Assembly (NCBI GenBank): GCA_964468185.1
Contig: CAYXTR010000006.1
Coordinates: forward strand, 62,001-126,000
DNA length: 64,000 nt
Origin: JANQFV01 sp964468185
Lineage (GTDB): Bacteria > Planctomycetota > Phycisphaerae > UBA1845 > Fen-1342
Direction of reading: 5' to 3'
This document shows, piece after piece, positions 27,645 through 37,747 of the stretch; within the stretch, counting starts at the first letter, position 1, and each line of letters begins with the position of its first letter. The notes below the pieces were generated by a model. That model made no database searches, was not told the DNA's origin, and saw nothing but the letters and a program-made list of their open reading frames with translations. The position numbers were made by a program, and so were the translations under genes.

Positions 27645-28694
27645 TTAGTCGTCTCCGAGAATCTCTGTGTGCGGACCCGTCAGGCTGTAGTACTTCCCAC
27701 CCCAATAGCGCTTCCGCATGGTCTCCAGAACGTTCATGCGCTCCACGTGTCCATCCGTGAACAGGAAGTTCGTGGAACCGCCCAGTTCATCCTCGCCCGG
27801 GTGGTGACGGCCAACCACGTTGATTTCGATTCCGGCGTCACCGTCGATTACGCCAACCATCTCGTCGATCTCATTTGCCGGCCGCAGCCCATACGTCGGA
27901 TGATCCGGAATTCCGTACCGGAAACCCGGCGAACTCAGGGGGGCCGAATACTCATCCGTGCCGGACGACACGTTGTAGAACGCCGACACCGGCCGGTGAC
28001 TCTTACACAGCAGATTTCCACCGGAACTAATCGACGCCGTCTTCCAGTTGCGATGGAACTCGGCCGCCAGAATTACGCCGCGCGGCTCGACCACCCAGCC
28101 CTCCTGAACGAGTTGGTTACGCCGATTACCGGGCACCATCCCCTGCGACAGCTTGTTTCTCGGAATGACCGCCGCGTTCGCGGTGAATGCAATGCGTGGC
28201 GCCTGCCGATCCGTCAGCGAAGCGTTCGACTCCATCGTCGCGCCATTCTGGTCAACCTGGCTGCCCTCCCAGTCCCCCGGGTTGGGCCCCGGGTTCGTCC
28301 GCGGAATGCCGCCGTTGGGGAACTCAGGACACGTGAACGCCTCCCATTTCACCTGGCCATTGCCAAACAGAAACCAGGACCAGTGAATGTAGCCGTGCGG
28401 ATGATCCGGCGGCTGCTCCCGCAGATCATAATTGCCTGACGCATCAAAAGGATAGATGTACGACGGGGGGTACACCGCCCGATTCTCTGCCAGATAGATA
28501 CCAACAGCCTGCCCCACGCTGCGTTGATGCGCTGCACACTTGATCGCCTTGGCCTGCTTGCGCGCAGCGCCGAGCGCCGGCAAGAGCACAGACATCAAAA
28601 TCGCGATAATCGCGACGACTACCAGAAGCTCAATCAGAGTGAAACCACGCCCATAGCGCCCGCGCCCTGTGTCACGTTGTCGCGACCGATTCAT
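27645..28694 (-). CDS. Type II secretion/type IV pilin-like protein (DUF1559-type prepilin)
   Basis: 349 residues. The N-terminus RGFTLIELLVVVAIIAILMSVLLPAL is a class III prepilin signal, with cleavage after Gly17 and the conserved Glu five residues into the mature helix. The long globular domain ends with NFLFTDGHVERM, the H-x9-DG-like feature of DUF1559 pseudopilins that are expanded in planctomycetes. GGAGG lies 6 bases before the ATG. It would be processed by a PilD-type peptidase and built into a pseudopilus or surface filament. No secretion-machinery genes are adjacent. A strong hairpin follows. Confidence 0.88.
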   Translation of the reverse strand: MNRSRQRDTGRGRYGRGFTLIELLVVVAIIAILMSVLLPALGAARKQAKAIKCAAHQRSVGQAVGIYLAENRAVYPPSYIYPFDASGNYDLREQPPDHPHGYIHWSWFLFGNGQVKWEAFTCPEFPNGGIPRTNPGPNPGDWEGSQVDQNGATMESNASLTDRQAPRIAFTANAAVIPRNKLSQGMVPGNRRNQLVQEGWVVEPRGVILAAEFHRNWKTASISSGGNLLCKSHRPVSAFYNVSSGTDEYSAPLSSPGFRYGIPDHPTYGLRPANEIDEMVGVIDGDAGIEINVVGRHHPGEDELGGSTNFLFTDGHVERMNVLETMRKRYWGGKYYSLTGPHTEILGDD

Positions 28695-29277
28695 CCTGTA
28701 CCTCCAAAGCCATTGACAGGCTGCAAGAGTAATCCTGTACGCCGTCCGTTAAGATTCTGGTCCAGCCGAGACTAAAATCGTGTTACGAATAGGAGCAAGC
28801 CGCGCCCTACTCGGAATCCTCACTCGGGTACGCAACGCGCCGCTAGGCTTGACCTGCTGCAGGAGCACAACTCCTCAAGATGTGGCTGCGCCATACGGGG
28901 TTCTGATGACCCCCACGGTCGGCGACCGCCCCACCTCCCACCGGTACGCAATCAACCGCCTGCGTACCGCAGCAGGATCGTCTACAACAACGACAGCCGA
29001 CCAGCACTCCGCCACCAGAGCCGCTAGCCGAGACCGATCCACACACATCGCAACGTCAGTGATCCCTCCGCATCGCGCGGCTTACCCACGCGCCAATTCC
29101 AGGATCACATTTTCGGCGCGTCGCATCATGCCAACACTCTGTGAGCAGCGCGCTAAGTTCACGTCGCAGGGAAGCTAAGAAGAAGATAAAAATGCGCTAG
29201 GACACGTTGCAGAATCGCGCCGCAAGTTCACCCCCATCGCGCATCCGAAACCGGTTTCCAGACACGGCCCCAAGCAA
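28695..29277. other. Intergenic region without a recognised gene
   Basis: No reading frame here has recognisable domains. A 132-codon plus-strand frame (28780-29178) is Ser/Thr/Arg-rich, lacks a ribosome site and is judged spurious. The pseudopilin promoter must lie at the left end, but I cannot define it. A non-coding RNA is possible but not supported by any structure I see. Confidence 0.5.
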
Positions 29278-29304
29278 CACGGCGTATCGCTAAGATACGC
29301 CGTG
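29278..29304 (-). terminator. Hairpin terminator downstream of the M29 aminopeptidase gene
   Basis: CACGGCGTATC/GATACGCCGTG (29278-29288, 29294-29304) is a perfect 11-bp stem with a 5-base loop, 75 bases past the stop. The minus-strand tail TTGCTTGG is only mildly T-rich. Confidence 0.6.
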
Positions 29305-29378
29305 AAATCATATTCCGTCCCGCTGTCCAATCGCGCCAACTCGCCACGCCAGCGCTGCCATTCGCCTTAACAACTCAC

Positions 29379-30503
29379 TCACGCATTCTTCAACGCATCC
29401 GGGTTCAGGCAGTGCAAGGCCTCCGGCACAAACAAGCCATCTTTGCGAATCAACTCGCCATCAAAGTAGATCTCACCCCCGCCATACTCCGGCGTCTGAA
29501 TCAGAACCATATCCCAGTGGATCTCACTGTCATTCCCATTCGGCGCCTCGTCGTAAGCCTTCCCGGGCGTGAAGTGGATGCTCCCCGAGATCTTCTCATC
29601 AAACAGCGTGTCCTTCATCGGCTTCGTGATGAACGGATTCACGCCAATCGCGAACTCGCCCACGTACCGCGCCCCCTCGTCCGTATCAAACACCTCGTTC
29701 AGCGCTTTCGTATTGCTGCTTGTCGCTCCGGTGATCTTCCCATCCCGGAACTCCAGCCGCACATTCTCGTGTGTCACCCCACGATAGAGACTTGGCGTGT
29801 TGTAGTGCATCACACCATTCACACTGTCACGCACCGGCGCCGTGAACACCTCTCCGTCCGGGATGTTCAGCTTCCCGGCACACGGAATCGCCGGAATCCC
29901 CTTGATCGAAAAGCTCAGATCCGTGTCCTGCGGCCCCTTGATCCGCACCTGATCCGTCGCCTCCATGATCTTCTTCAACACCTGCATCCCCTCCCCCATC
30001 TTCGCATAGTTCATGGTGCACACATCAAAGTAGAAGTCCTCGAACGCCTCCGTCGACATGTCCGCAAGCTGCGACATGCTCGGCGTCGGCCAGCGCATTA
30101 CCACCCAACGCGTCTTCGGCACCCGAATCTCACTATGCACCCGCCGCCAGACCGTTCGCTCCCACACCTTCTGCCGCTCCAGCGGCACGTCCGACAGCTC
30201 CGCCACATTGTGATTACCCCGCGCCCCGATGTAGCACTGCACATTCTCCATCTGCAAGCGCTCGACATCCGCAATCAGATCAAACTGCTCCTCCGTCGCC
30301 ACCCGCCGCAACGCGCGGTCAATCTGATTGCTCTTCAACATCACCAGCGGATGCCCGCCAGCCTCCGCCGTCAGCCGCACAATCTCCGTCGCGAACGCCA
30401 CCGGCACATCAATGGCCTCCAGCAGCAGCTTATCGCCCGACTTCACCGCACACGAGTAGTTCACCAGCGTATCCGCCAGCTTGGTAATGCGTGGATCGAT
30501 CAT
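29379..30503 (-). CDS. M29 family (thermophilic-type) aminopeptidase
   Basis: 374 residues beginning MIDPRITKLADTLVNYSCAVKSGD, the usual start of AmpS/PepS-type M29 enzymes; a longer upstream frame has no support. The N-terminal half holds LEAIDVPVAFATEIVRLTAEAGGHP. The C-terminal half carries the metal ligands in GEFAIGVNPF, SIHFTPGKAYDE and SEIHWDMV (Glu, His, His, Asp). It is a cytoplasmic dinuclear-metal exopeptidase that removes N-terminal residues. Length is slightly below the usual 400 or so. It is divergent from the sulfotransferase-like gene, with 251 bases between the starts. Confidence 0.9.
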   Translation of the reverse strand: MIDPRITKLADTLVNYSCAVKSGDKLLLEAIDVPVAFATEIVRLTAEAGGHPLVMLKSNQIDRALRRVATEEQFDLIADVERLQMENVQCYIGARGNHNVAELSDVPLERQKVWERTVWRRVHSEIRVPKTRWVVMRWPTPSMSQLADMSTEAFEDFYFDVCTMNYAKMGEGMQVLKKIMEATDQVRIKGPQDTDLSFSIKGIPAIPCAGKLNIPDGEVFTAPVRDSVNGVMHYNTPSLYRGVTHENVRLEFRDGKITGATSSNTKALNEVFDTDEGARYVGEFAIGVNPFITKPMKDTLFDEKISGSIHFTPGKAYDEAPNGNDSEIHWDMVLIQTPEYGGGEIYFDGELIRKDGLFVPEALHCLNPDALKNA

Positions 30504-30754
30504 GTGTCCCTTACTCCTCTCTGCTCGGTATGCTCGGCCGCGAAACAGGCTCGCTCCGCCAGCGACATGTAGCGTCGGCGCCCACCCACACCTCGCCGCG
30601 TCCGTGTATGCGAAAGCGCCCATTATGCCCGTTCCCCACGCCCCCCGCCACCCACTTCCCAGCAACGCCGCCGCCACTGACTTGCCGCCCACGCCGCTTC
30701 CCGTAGAATCCACCCCTCCAACAACCGCCACACTACGACCGCGAAGGCAATCAG

Positions 30755-31348
30755 ATGACCAACACACCGCCTGATATCGTCAACATCGTCTCCGGCCTGC
30801 CACGCTCCGGCACATCCATGATGATGCGCATGATCGACGCCGGCGGCATCCCGGCCCTCACCGACAACATCCGCGCCGCCGACGACGATAACCCCCGCGG
30901 CTACTACGAATTCGAGCCCGTCAAGAAAACGAAAGAAGACCCTTCCTGGCTACACAACGCGGGTGGCAAAGTCGTCAAGATGGTCTACCGCCTGCTCTAC
31001 GATCTCCCTCCAGATCGTACTTACCGCGTCGTCTTCATGCAGCGCGACCTGCGCGAGGTCATCGCCTCCCAGGACGTCATGCTCCAACGCCGCGGCCGCG
31101 ACGGCGGCGAAATCTCCGAGGAGAAACTCCTCGATCTCTTTCGCCAGCAACTGGCCGATTTCGACCGCTGGATAGCTGATCAACCCAATTTCAGTATCGT
31201 CCACGTCAACTACAACGACGTCCTCAACGACCCCAAACCGGCCGTCGAAACCGTAAACAACTTCCTCGGCGGCCAACTCGACACCACTGCCATGGCTGCC
31301 ACGGTCGAACCCCAGCTCTATCGCCAACGACGCGCCGGCGAGAACTGA
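30755..31348 (+). CDS. Sulfotransferase-like P-loop protein
   Basis: 197 residues. The N-terminus IVSGLPRSGTSMMMRMI is the 5'-phosphosulfate-binding loop of PAPS-dependent sulfotransferases, and VVFMQRDLREVIASQ has the Arg/Ser arrangement of the 3'-phosphate-binding segment. It is short for the family (usually 250 or more), lacking much of the acceptor-binding insert, so the substrate could be small or the protein could act with a partner. AAGG lies 7 bases before the ATG. It might sulfate a surface glycan, but its neighbours (M29 peptidase, superoxide dismutase) do not say. Confidence 0.8.
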   Translation: MTNTPPDIVNIVSGLPRSGTSMMMRMIDAGGIPALTDNIRAADDDNPRGYYEFEPVKKTKEDPSWLHNAGGKVVKMVYRLLYDLPPDRTYRVVFMQRDLREVIASQDVMLQRRGRDGGEISEEKLLDLFRQQLADFDRWIADQPNFSIVHVNYNDVLNDPKPAVETVNNFLGGQLDTTAMAATVEPQLYRQRRAGEN

Positions 31349-31522
31349 TTCATCGCGCCGGCTGCATCGACCATATGAGCACCGCGGCCCCCATCGACCA
31401 CGCAAAATCGCATTTCCTGAGATTGATCCCTCGCAAACGACGTTACAATATTCGGACGTTGCGGTCCGTTGCCGACGCGGGCCGCCTGCGCTTACCGGAC
31501 ACGCAGGACGAAGGAGATCAAG

Positions 31523-32134
<612 letters not shown>

Positions 32135-32141
32135 TCGCGCC

Positions 32142-32178
32142 GTCAACGCCAGTCGGTCACGTTCACGTTGACTTTTAT
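32142..32178 (+). terminator. Rho-independent terminator of the superoxide dismutase gene
   Basis: GTCAACG (32142-32148) pairs perfectly with CGTTGAC (32166-32172), and TTTTATC follows directly, 8 bases after the stop codon. The loop is long (17). Confidence 0.6.
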
Positions 32179-32384
32179 CGGCACAAATGGTAGTTTTCGG
32201 ACGTTGGGGTAGTGCGACACGCAACTCGACCAGCAACCCCTTTGCACCTGGGTTTACGCAAACGGGCGTCGAGCTTGCGTCACCTTGAGCGCGCCGCGCG
32301 CCTCCGCGGGTGGGGTTCGCGCCAGACAGACTCCAGCACAACACAGGCTGCACGTCGTTTCGCGAAGGACGAAAGGAGCCACCG

Positions 32385-35300
32385 ATGTCCAAGTCAATTC
32401 CGTGGGGCGCCTCCCGCATCACCATAACCCTGACCGCATGCTCGCTACTGCTCATCTCCGCGACGGCCGACGCCGAAACGCCGCATGTCCTACTCGACGC
32501 GCATGGCACGCAAAGCGAGCTCTGTGCATACCCCGATTTCAGCGGGAATGAAAACGCCGCCTTACCCCGGTGCTTCGGCATCACCAACAGCGACGCCGAT
32601 CCGCGCGGCCTCGCCTATGAGCCGAACCAGAGCGTCTGGTTCCTCTCGTTCGCCAGCACCAACGCGATCCAGATCGTAACGACCGACTTGGTCGCATTGG
32701 ACACGCTGGTCATCGCGCCGGAGGCCAGCAGCCTCACCAGCCTCGTCTACGACGCGCGCCGCCGGCTGCTCTACACGATCGACGCCCATACCAGCCATCT
32801 CTACATCTTCCGCTGGCTGCCCGACACCTACGAACTGATCAGCGCCGTCGACGAAGAAAAGGGCTACATCACCCTGCCCGCTGACCCCCCCGGCGTAGAC
32901 CTCGCGCTGGATGTCCTGGCCAGCCGCCTGTTCGTCCTCGGCACCGACCAGATCGTCCGAGCCTACGATCTCAACAGCCTCACGCTGCTGGACCACTACC
33001 AGTTGCAGCAACCCGCCGACCGGTTCGCCGTCGACGGCGCCAGAAACCAGCTCTACTACGGCGGCTACCGCGTCGGCAACTGGACACTCTCACAGTACGA
33101 CATCGCCACCAATCGCGAACAGTCCGTCGACCTCGGCCATGACGTGGGCGTGCTGGACCTCGGCGTTGACGCCCTCACCGGCATCGTCAACGTCGTGACC
33201 GGACGCGCTGCGTATACGGTCGCGTCCTGGGACTTCACCGCCCGCGCGCCCCGCTGCCTGCGCACCCAGACTCTGGACGCGCTGCCCGTCGCCCTGACCA
33301 CCGTGCCGACACAGTGCAGCCCGCTGAACTTGTCCATCGCGGATACCTTGCCCGCCGACGGCTGCATCACCCCGGGCCAACCCCTGAGCTACGACATCAG
33401 TATCGGCAGCGCCGACCAGCCACGCGACACCTATAACGTCGTGCTGCGTATCCGCCTGCCCGTCGACCTGGCTTTCGAGTCCGCCACCGGCGGGGGCAAG
33501 TACGAGCCGTCCGATCACACGGTCAACTGGGAACTCGGCACGATTCCCGCAGGCACTCCGGAACAAGTCGTCGAACTGCACGTTCGCCTGAGCCAGACTG
33601 TTCTGCTCGAAAACGAACTGACGCTCGAGGCCGCGCTCACGGCTTTCGCCATGCCGCCGGTCAGTGCCTCAACAACCACGACCATCTGCGACAATACCGC
33701 TCCCCTCTGTGACGCGGGCGGCCCCTACGAAAACCTCGACACGCCCGGCGACACCACGATCCAACTCGACGGCAGCGGATCCCACGACCCCGACGTCGAC
33801 GACGAGCTCACCTTCTTCTGGTGGAGCGATTGCCCCGAAGCCGTTTTCGACGATCCGGCCTCGCCCGCTCCGGTACTTACTCTAACGCCTGACTGCGACA
33901 CCACCTGCCTCGTCCATTTGCGCGTCACCGACCCTGACGGCGCCGCGAGCGAGTGCCAGGCCACCGTCCACGCCACGGATGTCACCGCCCCAACCTTCAC
34001 CGCCGTACCAACCGACCTTATCCTCCCCTGCGACACGACCAACAAGGCCGACCGCGTACAAGCGTGGCTCTCCGACATCGCCGCCGAAGACGCCAACGGC
34101 CCCGTCGAAATCACCAACGACTTCAGCGGACTCTCCAACGGATGCGGCGAGTCGGGTAACGCCACTGTCAACTGGTTCGCTTCGGACGCCTGCGGCAACG
34201 AGACGTACCACACCGCCACCATCGCCTTCATCGATCAGCAATCCCCCGACATGACCGTGCCACCCGATATCACCGTCACCTGCACCGATTACTGGAGTCC
34301 GAACACGACCGGCTGGGCCACCGCAACCGACGGCTGTGATCCTGCGCCCCAGGTCTTGTTCCAGGACAACGTCAACCCGCCCCCCGGCTGGTGGCATGGC
34401 ACCATCACACGCACCTGGATCGCCAGTGACGATTGCGGGAATGAAACACATGGCGAGCAACTGATCACGGTTATTGATCCCCGCTCACCTTACGCCGCCG
34501 CCGGCACCAACCTCCGCGGCGCCGGGACCGCCGACGCGGCCATCTGCTACGAGTTTCCCGAGCCCCCTCCGGAGCAGCCCGAATTCGGCCCGCCGGGCAT
34601 ACCCCGCGCGCTCGGCGGCAACCTCGACGGACCGCCGGCCATGCCCGTGCCGGTCAAGCCGCCCCGCGTCACCGGCACGGAGAAAGGCAGCCTGCTCGTC
34701 TACCCCAAGGTCGAAATCCGCTTCAACGACCAGAACGAGATCGTCCAGGACACCTTCATAACGCTCAACAACGACTGGAATGGCGACGTCCACATCCAGG
34801 CCTATTTTGTCTGCGAAGCTTACGACTATCGCGACGTGTTCTTCCTGATGACCCATAATGAAACCGCCCACTGGTCCGCCGCCTTTGGCGCCCCCAAGGA
34901 CCTCTCACCTTGGACCGTTCTCGGCAATCGCTACCCCGACCCCGAGGGAACCGGTGACACGATCATGCGCGGCTACATCGTCCTCTGGGCCGTCACCAAC
35001 GACTACCATCAGCTCCGCTGGAATCACCTTTACGGCGGCGCGACCATCGTTAACTACCGCGACCGCGACGCCTGGGAATACAACGCCTACGCCTTCCAGG
35101 TCGTCGATGACGATGTCGAGCACGGCGACACCGTCGGAACGGCCGGCGACATCCAGCTCGACGGTGAGCAGTACGACCACGCCTACGATGTGCTCAACTT
35201 CGACTTCTTCGCCTCCTACTCCAATGCAATGAGCACCTCCATCAGCGAAGTCACCCACGACTCTGACCTGATCCTGCTCCCCGTCAACATGGACTTCTGT

Positions 35301-35585
35301 ACCGACGGCGGTAACCCGGCCACGACAAAGGCACAATTTCAGATCTTCAACGCCAACGAGGTCGCCTTCTCCGGCATGGAGTATTGCCTCACGAAGTGGG
35401 ACGAACGCCGTCTGAGTTACGAGGGTGGTCACTTTCTCGTCCAGTTCCTCCAGACCGACAAGGGACATGCACGCGTGCACGGGCTGGCCAGCAGTCAGTG
35501 CCCGAATAGCACCGACCAGCCCCTGCTTGGCGTCATTACCCGGCTCCTGACGGTGACGTGGGACCCGCCGCCCGAAGACGAATAA
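32385..35585 (+). CDS. Large secreted multidomain protein (propeller-like, DUF11, PKD and HYR-type domains)
   Basis: 1066 residues with AAGGAG 6 bases before the ATG. Signal peptide about 1-31 ending ATADAE. Residues about 40-310 show propeller-like repeats; 325-430 resemble a DUF11 domain (SIADTLPADGCITPGQPLSYDISIG); 440-540 a PKD fold (CDAGGPYENLDTPG, QLDGSGSHDPDVDDELTFFW). Two HYR-like domains follow (about 550-705: DVTAPTFTAVPTDLILPC and QSPDMTVPPDITVTC). The last 330 residues are unassigned and rich in Tyr, Trp and Asp. Unlike other secreted proteins here it lacks the terminal EF-hand pair. Probably a surface or matrix adhesin-like protein; no enzyme motif is seen. Confidence 0.82.
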   Translation: MSKSIPWGASRITITLTACSLLLISATADAETPHVLLDAHGTQSELCAYPDFSGNENAALPRCFGITNSDADPRGLAYEPNQSVWFLSFASTNAIQIVTTDLVALDTLVIAPEASSLTSLVYDARRRLLYTIDAHTSHLYIFRWLPDTYELISAVDEEKGYITLPADPPGVDLALDVLASRLFVLGTDQIVRAYDLNSLTLLDHYQLQQPADRFAVDGARNQLYYGGYRVGNWTLSQYDIATNREQSVDLGHDVGVLDLGVDALTGIVNVVTGRAAYTVASWDFTARAPRCLRTQTLDALPVALTTVPTQCSPLNLSIADTLPADGCITPGQPLSYDISIGSADQPRDTYNVVLRIRLPVDLAFESATGGGKYEPSDHTVNWELGTIPAGTPEQVVELHVRLSQTVLLENELTLEAALTAFAMPPVSASTTTTICDNTAPLCDAGGPYENLDTPGDTTIQLDGSGSHDPDVDDELTFFWWSDCPEAVFDDPASPAPVLTLTPDCDTTCLVHLRVTDPDGAASECQATVHATDVTAPTFTAVPTDLILPCDTTNKADRVQAWLSDIAAEDANGPVEITNDFSGLSNGCGESGNATVNWFASDACGNETYHTATIAFIDQQSPDMTVPPDITVTCTDYWSPNTTGWATATDGCDPAPQVLFQDNVNPPPGWWHGTITRTWIASDDCGNETHGEQLITVIDPRSPYAAAGTNLRGAGTADAAICYEFPEPPPEQPEFGPPGIPRALGGNLDGPPAMPVPVKPPRVTGTEKGSLLVYPKVEIRFNDQNEIVQDTFITLNNDWNGDVHIQAYFVCEAYDYRDVFFLMTHNETAHWSAAFGAPKDLSPWTVLGNRYPDPEGTGDTIMRGYIVLWAVTNDYHQLRWNHLYGGATIVNYRDRDAWEYNAYAFQVVDDDVEHGDTVGTAGDIQLDGEQYDHAYDVLNFDFFASYSNAMSTSISEVTHDSDLILLPVNMDFCTDGGNPATTKAQFQIFNANEVAFSGMEYCLTKWDERRLSYEGGHFLVQFLQTDKGHARVHGLASSQCPNSTDQPLLGVITRLLTVTWDPPPEDE

Positions 35586-35724
35586 CGTCGGCCCGTCGCA
35601 CGGCCCCCAAAAACCGTTGCGGAAGGAAAATTGGCCCAGGCTGCTCATTGACGTTTGCGAATCCCCATATCAGCATATCTCCTGACTGGAGCAGGTCTCC
35701 TCTAGGCGTGGATATCGGGTCACA

Positions 35725-36051
35725 ATGAGCAGTGCGGACCACTATGTGCTGAAGCTCTACATCGCCGGCGAGAGCGCCTTGGCGCAAACCGCGATTCACA
35801 ACTTCAAGCGGCTCCTGCGGGCCTGGCCCAACGACGACATCTCTTCCGAAATCGTAGACGTCTTTGAAGATCCCTCCTCCGCCGAGCGCGACCGCGTCCT
35901 GGCTACGCCCCTCCTCGTCAAGGTCGCCCCGCCACCCATCCGCAAGGTCATTGGCGACCTACAGGACACACGCGAGGTCTTCTCCGCCCTCGGCGTACGT
36001 CCGGCTGAGCCCGGCTCCAACGGCAATGGCCCCCCGTCGCCGCCAGCGTAG
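35725..36051 (+). CDS. kaiB: KaiB domain protein
   Basis: 108 residues. YVLKLYIAGESALAQTAIHNFKRLL, IVDVFEDPSSAERDRVLATPLLVK and PPPIRKVIGDLQDTREVFSALGV reproduce the KaiB pattern, including the LATP cis-proline segment and the PPP..R..IGDL end. KaiB binds the KaiC ATPase in cyanobacterial clocks; non-cyanobacterial KaiB proteins are linked to stress or signalling with KaiC paralogues. No kaiC or kaiA is in the window. No clear Shine-Dalgarno is present. The stop is only two bases from the end of the convergent sugar-transferase gene. Confidence 0.9.
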   Translation: MSSADHYVLKLYIAGESALAQTAIHNFKRLLRAWPNDDISSEIVDVFEDPSSAERDRVLATPLLVKVAPPPIRKVIGDLQDTREVFSALGVRPAEPGSNGNGPPSPPA

Positions 36052-36053
36052 CA

Positions 36054-37607
36054 TCACGATTCGCGGCTACGACCGCATACCTGACGATCGCGGCTTCGAC
36101 TCTTCGGCCCCCCCTGCTCCAACTCCATCCCCGGCCCAAACGCCTTCGTGTCTCCCCGCACCACGTGAGCGTCCTTCGTCGCGCCAGCCACGACGCCTCC
36201 ACCCCCATTCCGCTCATGCTGACTGAACCACGCCCCCAGCACCGTCTGCAGCATGATGCGAACGTCCAGCCATAGACTCCAGTGTCGAATGTAATAGACG
36301 TCATGCTGGATGCGTTTCCGCAGCGACGTCTCACCGCGCCAGCCCCGCACCTGCGCATACCCCGTCAGCCCCGCCTTCATCTTGTGACGCAACATGTAAT
36401 TCGGAATCTCGTGCTTGAACTGCGCAATGAACTCCGGCCGCTCCGGCCGCGGCCCCACCAGCGACATGTGCCCCGCCAACACATTGAACAGATTCGGCAG
36501 TTCATCCAGGCTGGTCCGCCGCAGGAACGCCCCCACCCGTGTTCGCCGCGCATCTACCGCCTGTGACCATACGGGCCCATCCTTCTCCGCATCCTCCCGC
36601 ATGGTGCGAAACTTCAGCATCGTGAATTCACGCCCGTCCAGCCCCATCCGTCGCTGCCGATACAGGACCGGTCCCCGACTCGTGACCTTGATCAATACCG
36701 CGATCACGACCATGGGCACCAGCGCCACCAACAAGCAGATGCTGCCAACCACAATATCAAACCCCCGCTTCAGGATCGCGTTCCACCCGTACAGCGGCGT
36801 CTGCCGCAACGACAGAATCGGCACATCATCGAGTTGACTGACATTCGGCCGCATCGCATACGCCGGATTCGTATCCGGAATCACCCGCACATCCGCCATC
36901 GATGTCGCCAGCGCCTCCAGCACGGCATTTGTCCGGTCCGCCTGTTGGTTTGACAACGCGACGAAGATCGAATCCACCGGCTGCCGTTCCAGAATCTCCT
37001 CCACGGCCGATAACGGCCCGTGCACCCGAACACCATGCACGTGGCCACCTGCATGCGCATCATCTATGAAATACGCCACCTCCAGCCCCAGCCAACTGTT
37101 CTTCCTCAGCACGTGCAGCAGCCGCTGCGCTGACCGCCCGCTGCCAATGATCGCCGCCGTCCGCCGATTCCATCCGCGCCGCCGCAAGGCCCGTAGCACC
37201 TTCCGCACACAAAAACGAAACAGTGCGAAGAACCCCGTCCCGATCACTGCGTACGTCACGATGAACTGACGCGAGATCTTGTTGGACTGCGGCTGCGCGT
37301 AGTCGATCAGCACCACGACCACGACCGCCACGACGAACGCCTTGAGAATGTCACGCATCTCGCGCCACACACTCTCCAGACGTCGCGGCCGATACAGCCT
37401 CAGCCGGTAGAAGATAATCAGATGCCCCACCACGACCCACGGTAGCATGGGCAGGAACTTGTCCGTGAGTTCCGGCACCCCCTTTGCCGGGTCCACCGGC
37501 AAATACGTAAACCGCAGCCAGTAGCTCGCCAGCCACGCCGCCACAATCGCCAGCGCATCCGCCAGCACCAGCAAACTGATAATCAGTTGACTATGCTGCT
37601 TGAGCAT
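36054..37607 (-). CDS. Polyprenyl-phosphate hexose-1-phosphate transferase (WcaJ/WbaP-type initiating transferase)
   Basis: 517 residues. Four N-terminal helices (about 8-28, 50-68, 88-104, 115-133) precede a CoA-binding-like Rossmann region (AAIIGSGRSAQRLL, VAYFIDD), then a fifth helix and the catalytic PTR domain (about 275-470). Motifs include KRGFDIVVGS, GPVLYRQRRMGLDG, LKFRTM, RTSLDELPNLFNVLAGHMS and VGPRPERPEF. These enzymes start exopolysaccharide repeat units by moving a hexose-1-phosphate onto undecaprenyl phosphate. The last 50 residues are a Gly-, Lys- and Arg-rich extension beyond the usual end. It lies 19 kb from the main polysaccharide locus but could prime the same glycan. Confidence 0.92.
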   Translation of the reverse strand: MLKQHSQLIISLLVLADALAIVAAWLASYWLRFTYLPVDPAKGVPELTDKFLPMLPWVVVGHLIIFYRLRLYRPRRLESVWREMRDILKAFVVAVVVVVLIDYAQPQSNKISRQFIVTYAVIGTGFFALFRFCVRKVLRALRRRGWNRRTAAIIGSGRSAQRLLHVLRKNSWLGLEVAYFIDDAHAGGHVHGVRVHGPLSAVEEILERQPVDSIFVALSNQQADRTNAVLEALATSMADVRVIPDTNPAYAMRPNVSQLDDVPILSLRQTPLYGWNAILKRGFDIVVGSICLLVALVPMVVIAVLIKVTSRGPVLYRQRRMGLDGREFTMLKFRTMREDAEKDGPVWSQAVDARRTRVGAFLRRTSLDELPNLFNVLAGHMSLVGPRPERPEFIAQFKHEIPNYMLRHKMKAGLTGYAQVRGWRGETSLRKRIQHDVYYIRHWSLWLDVRIMLQTVLGAWFSQHERNGGGGVVAGATKDAHVVRGDTKAFGPGMELEQGGPKSRSRDRQVCGRSRES

Positions 37608-37747
37608 ATGAGGAGTCCGTCCGCGGAACCGTGCCGCACCTTGCCGCCCACGTACGCCTCATTATGCAACAGACCGCGGTAACAGCAAACGAGTTTCACG
37701 CGCGCCCCTACCCGGTCCACACCGCTCCACACCCATCCGAGCCCTCG

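Noticed and set aside
28780..29178. 132-codon plus-strand frame in the gap before the aminopeptidase
   Set aside because: Ser/Thr/Arg-rich with no domain, no Shine-Dalgarno and no neighbour link; treated as chance.
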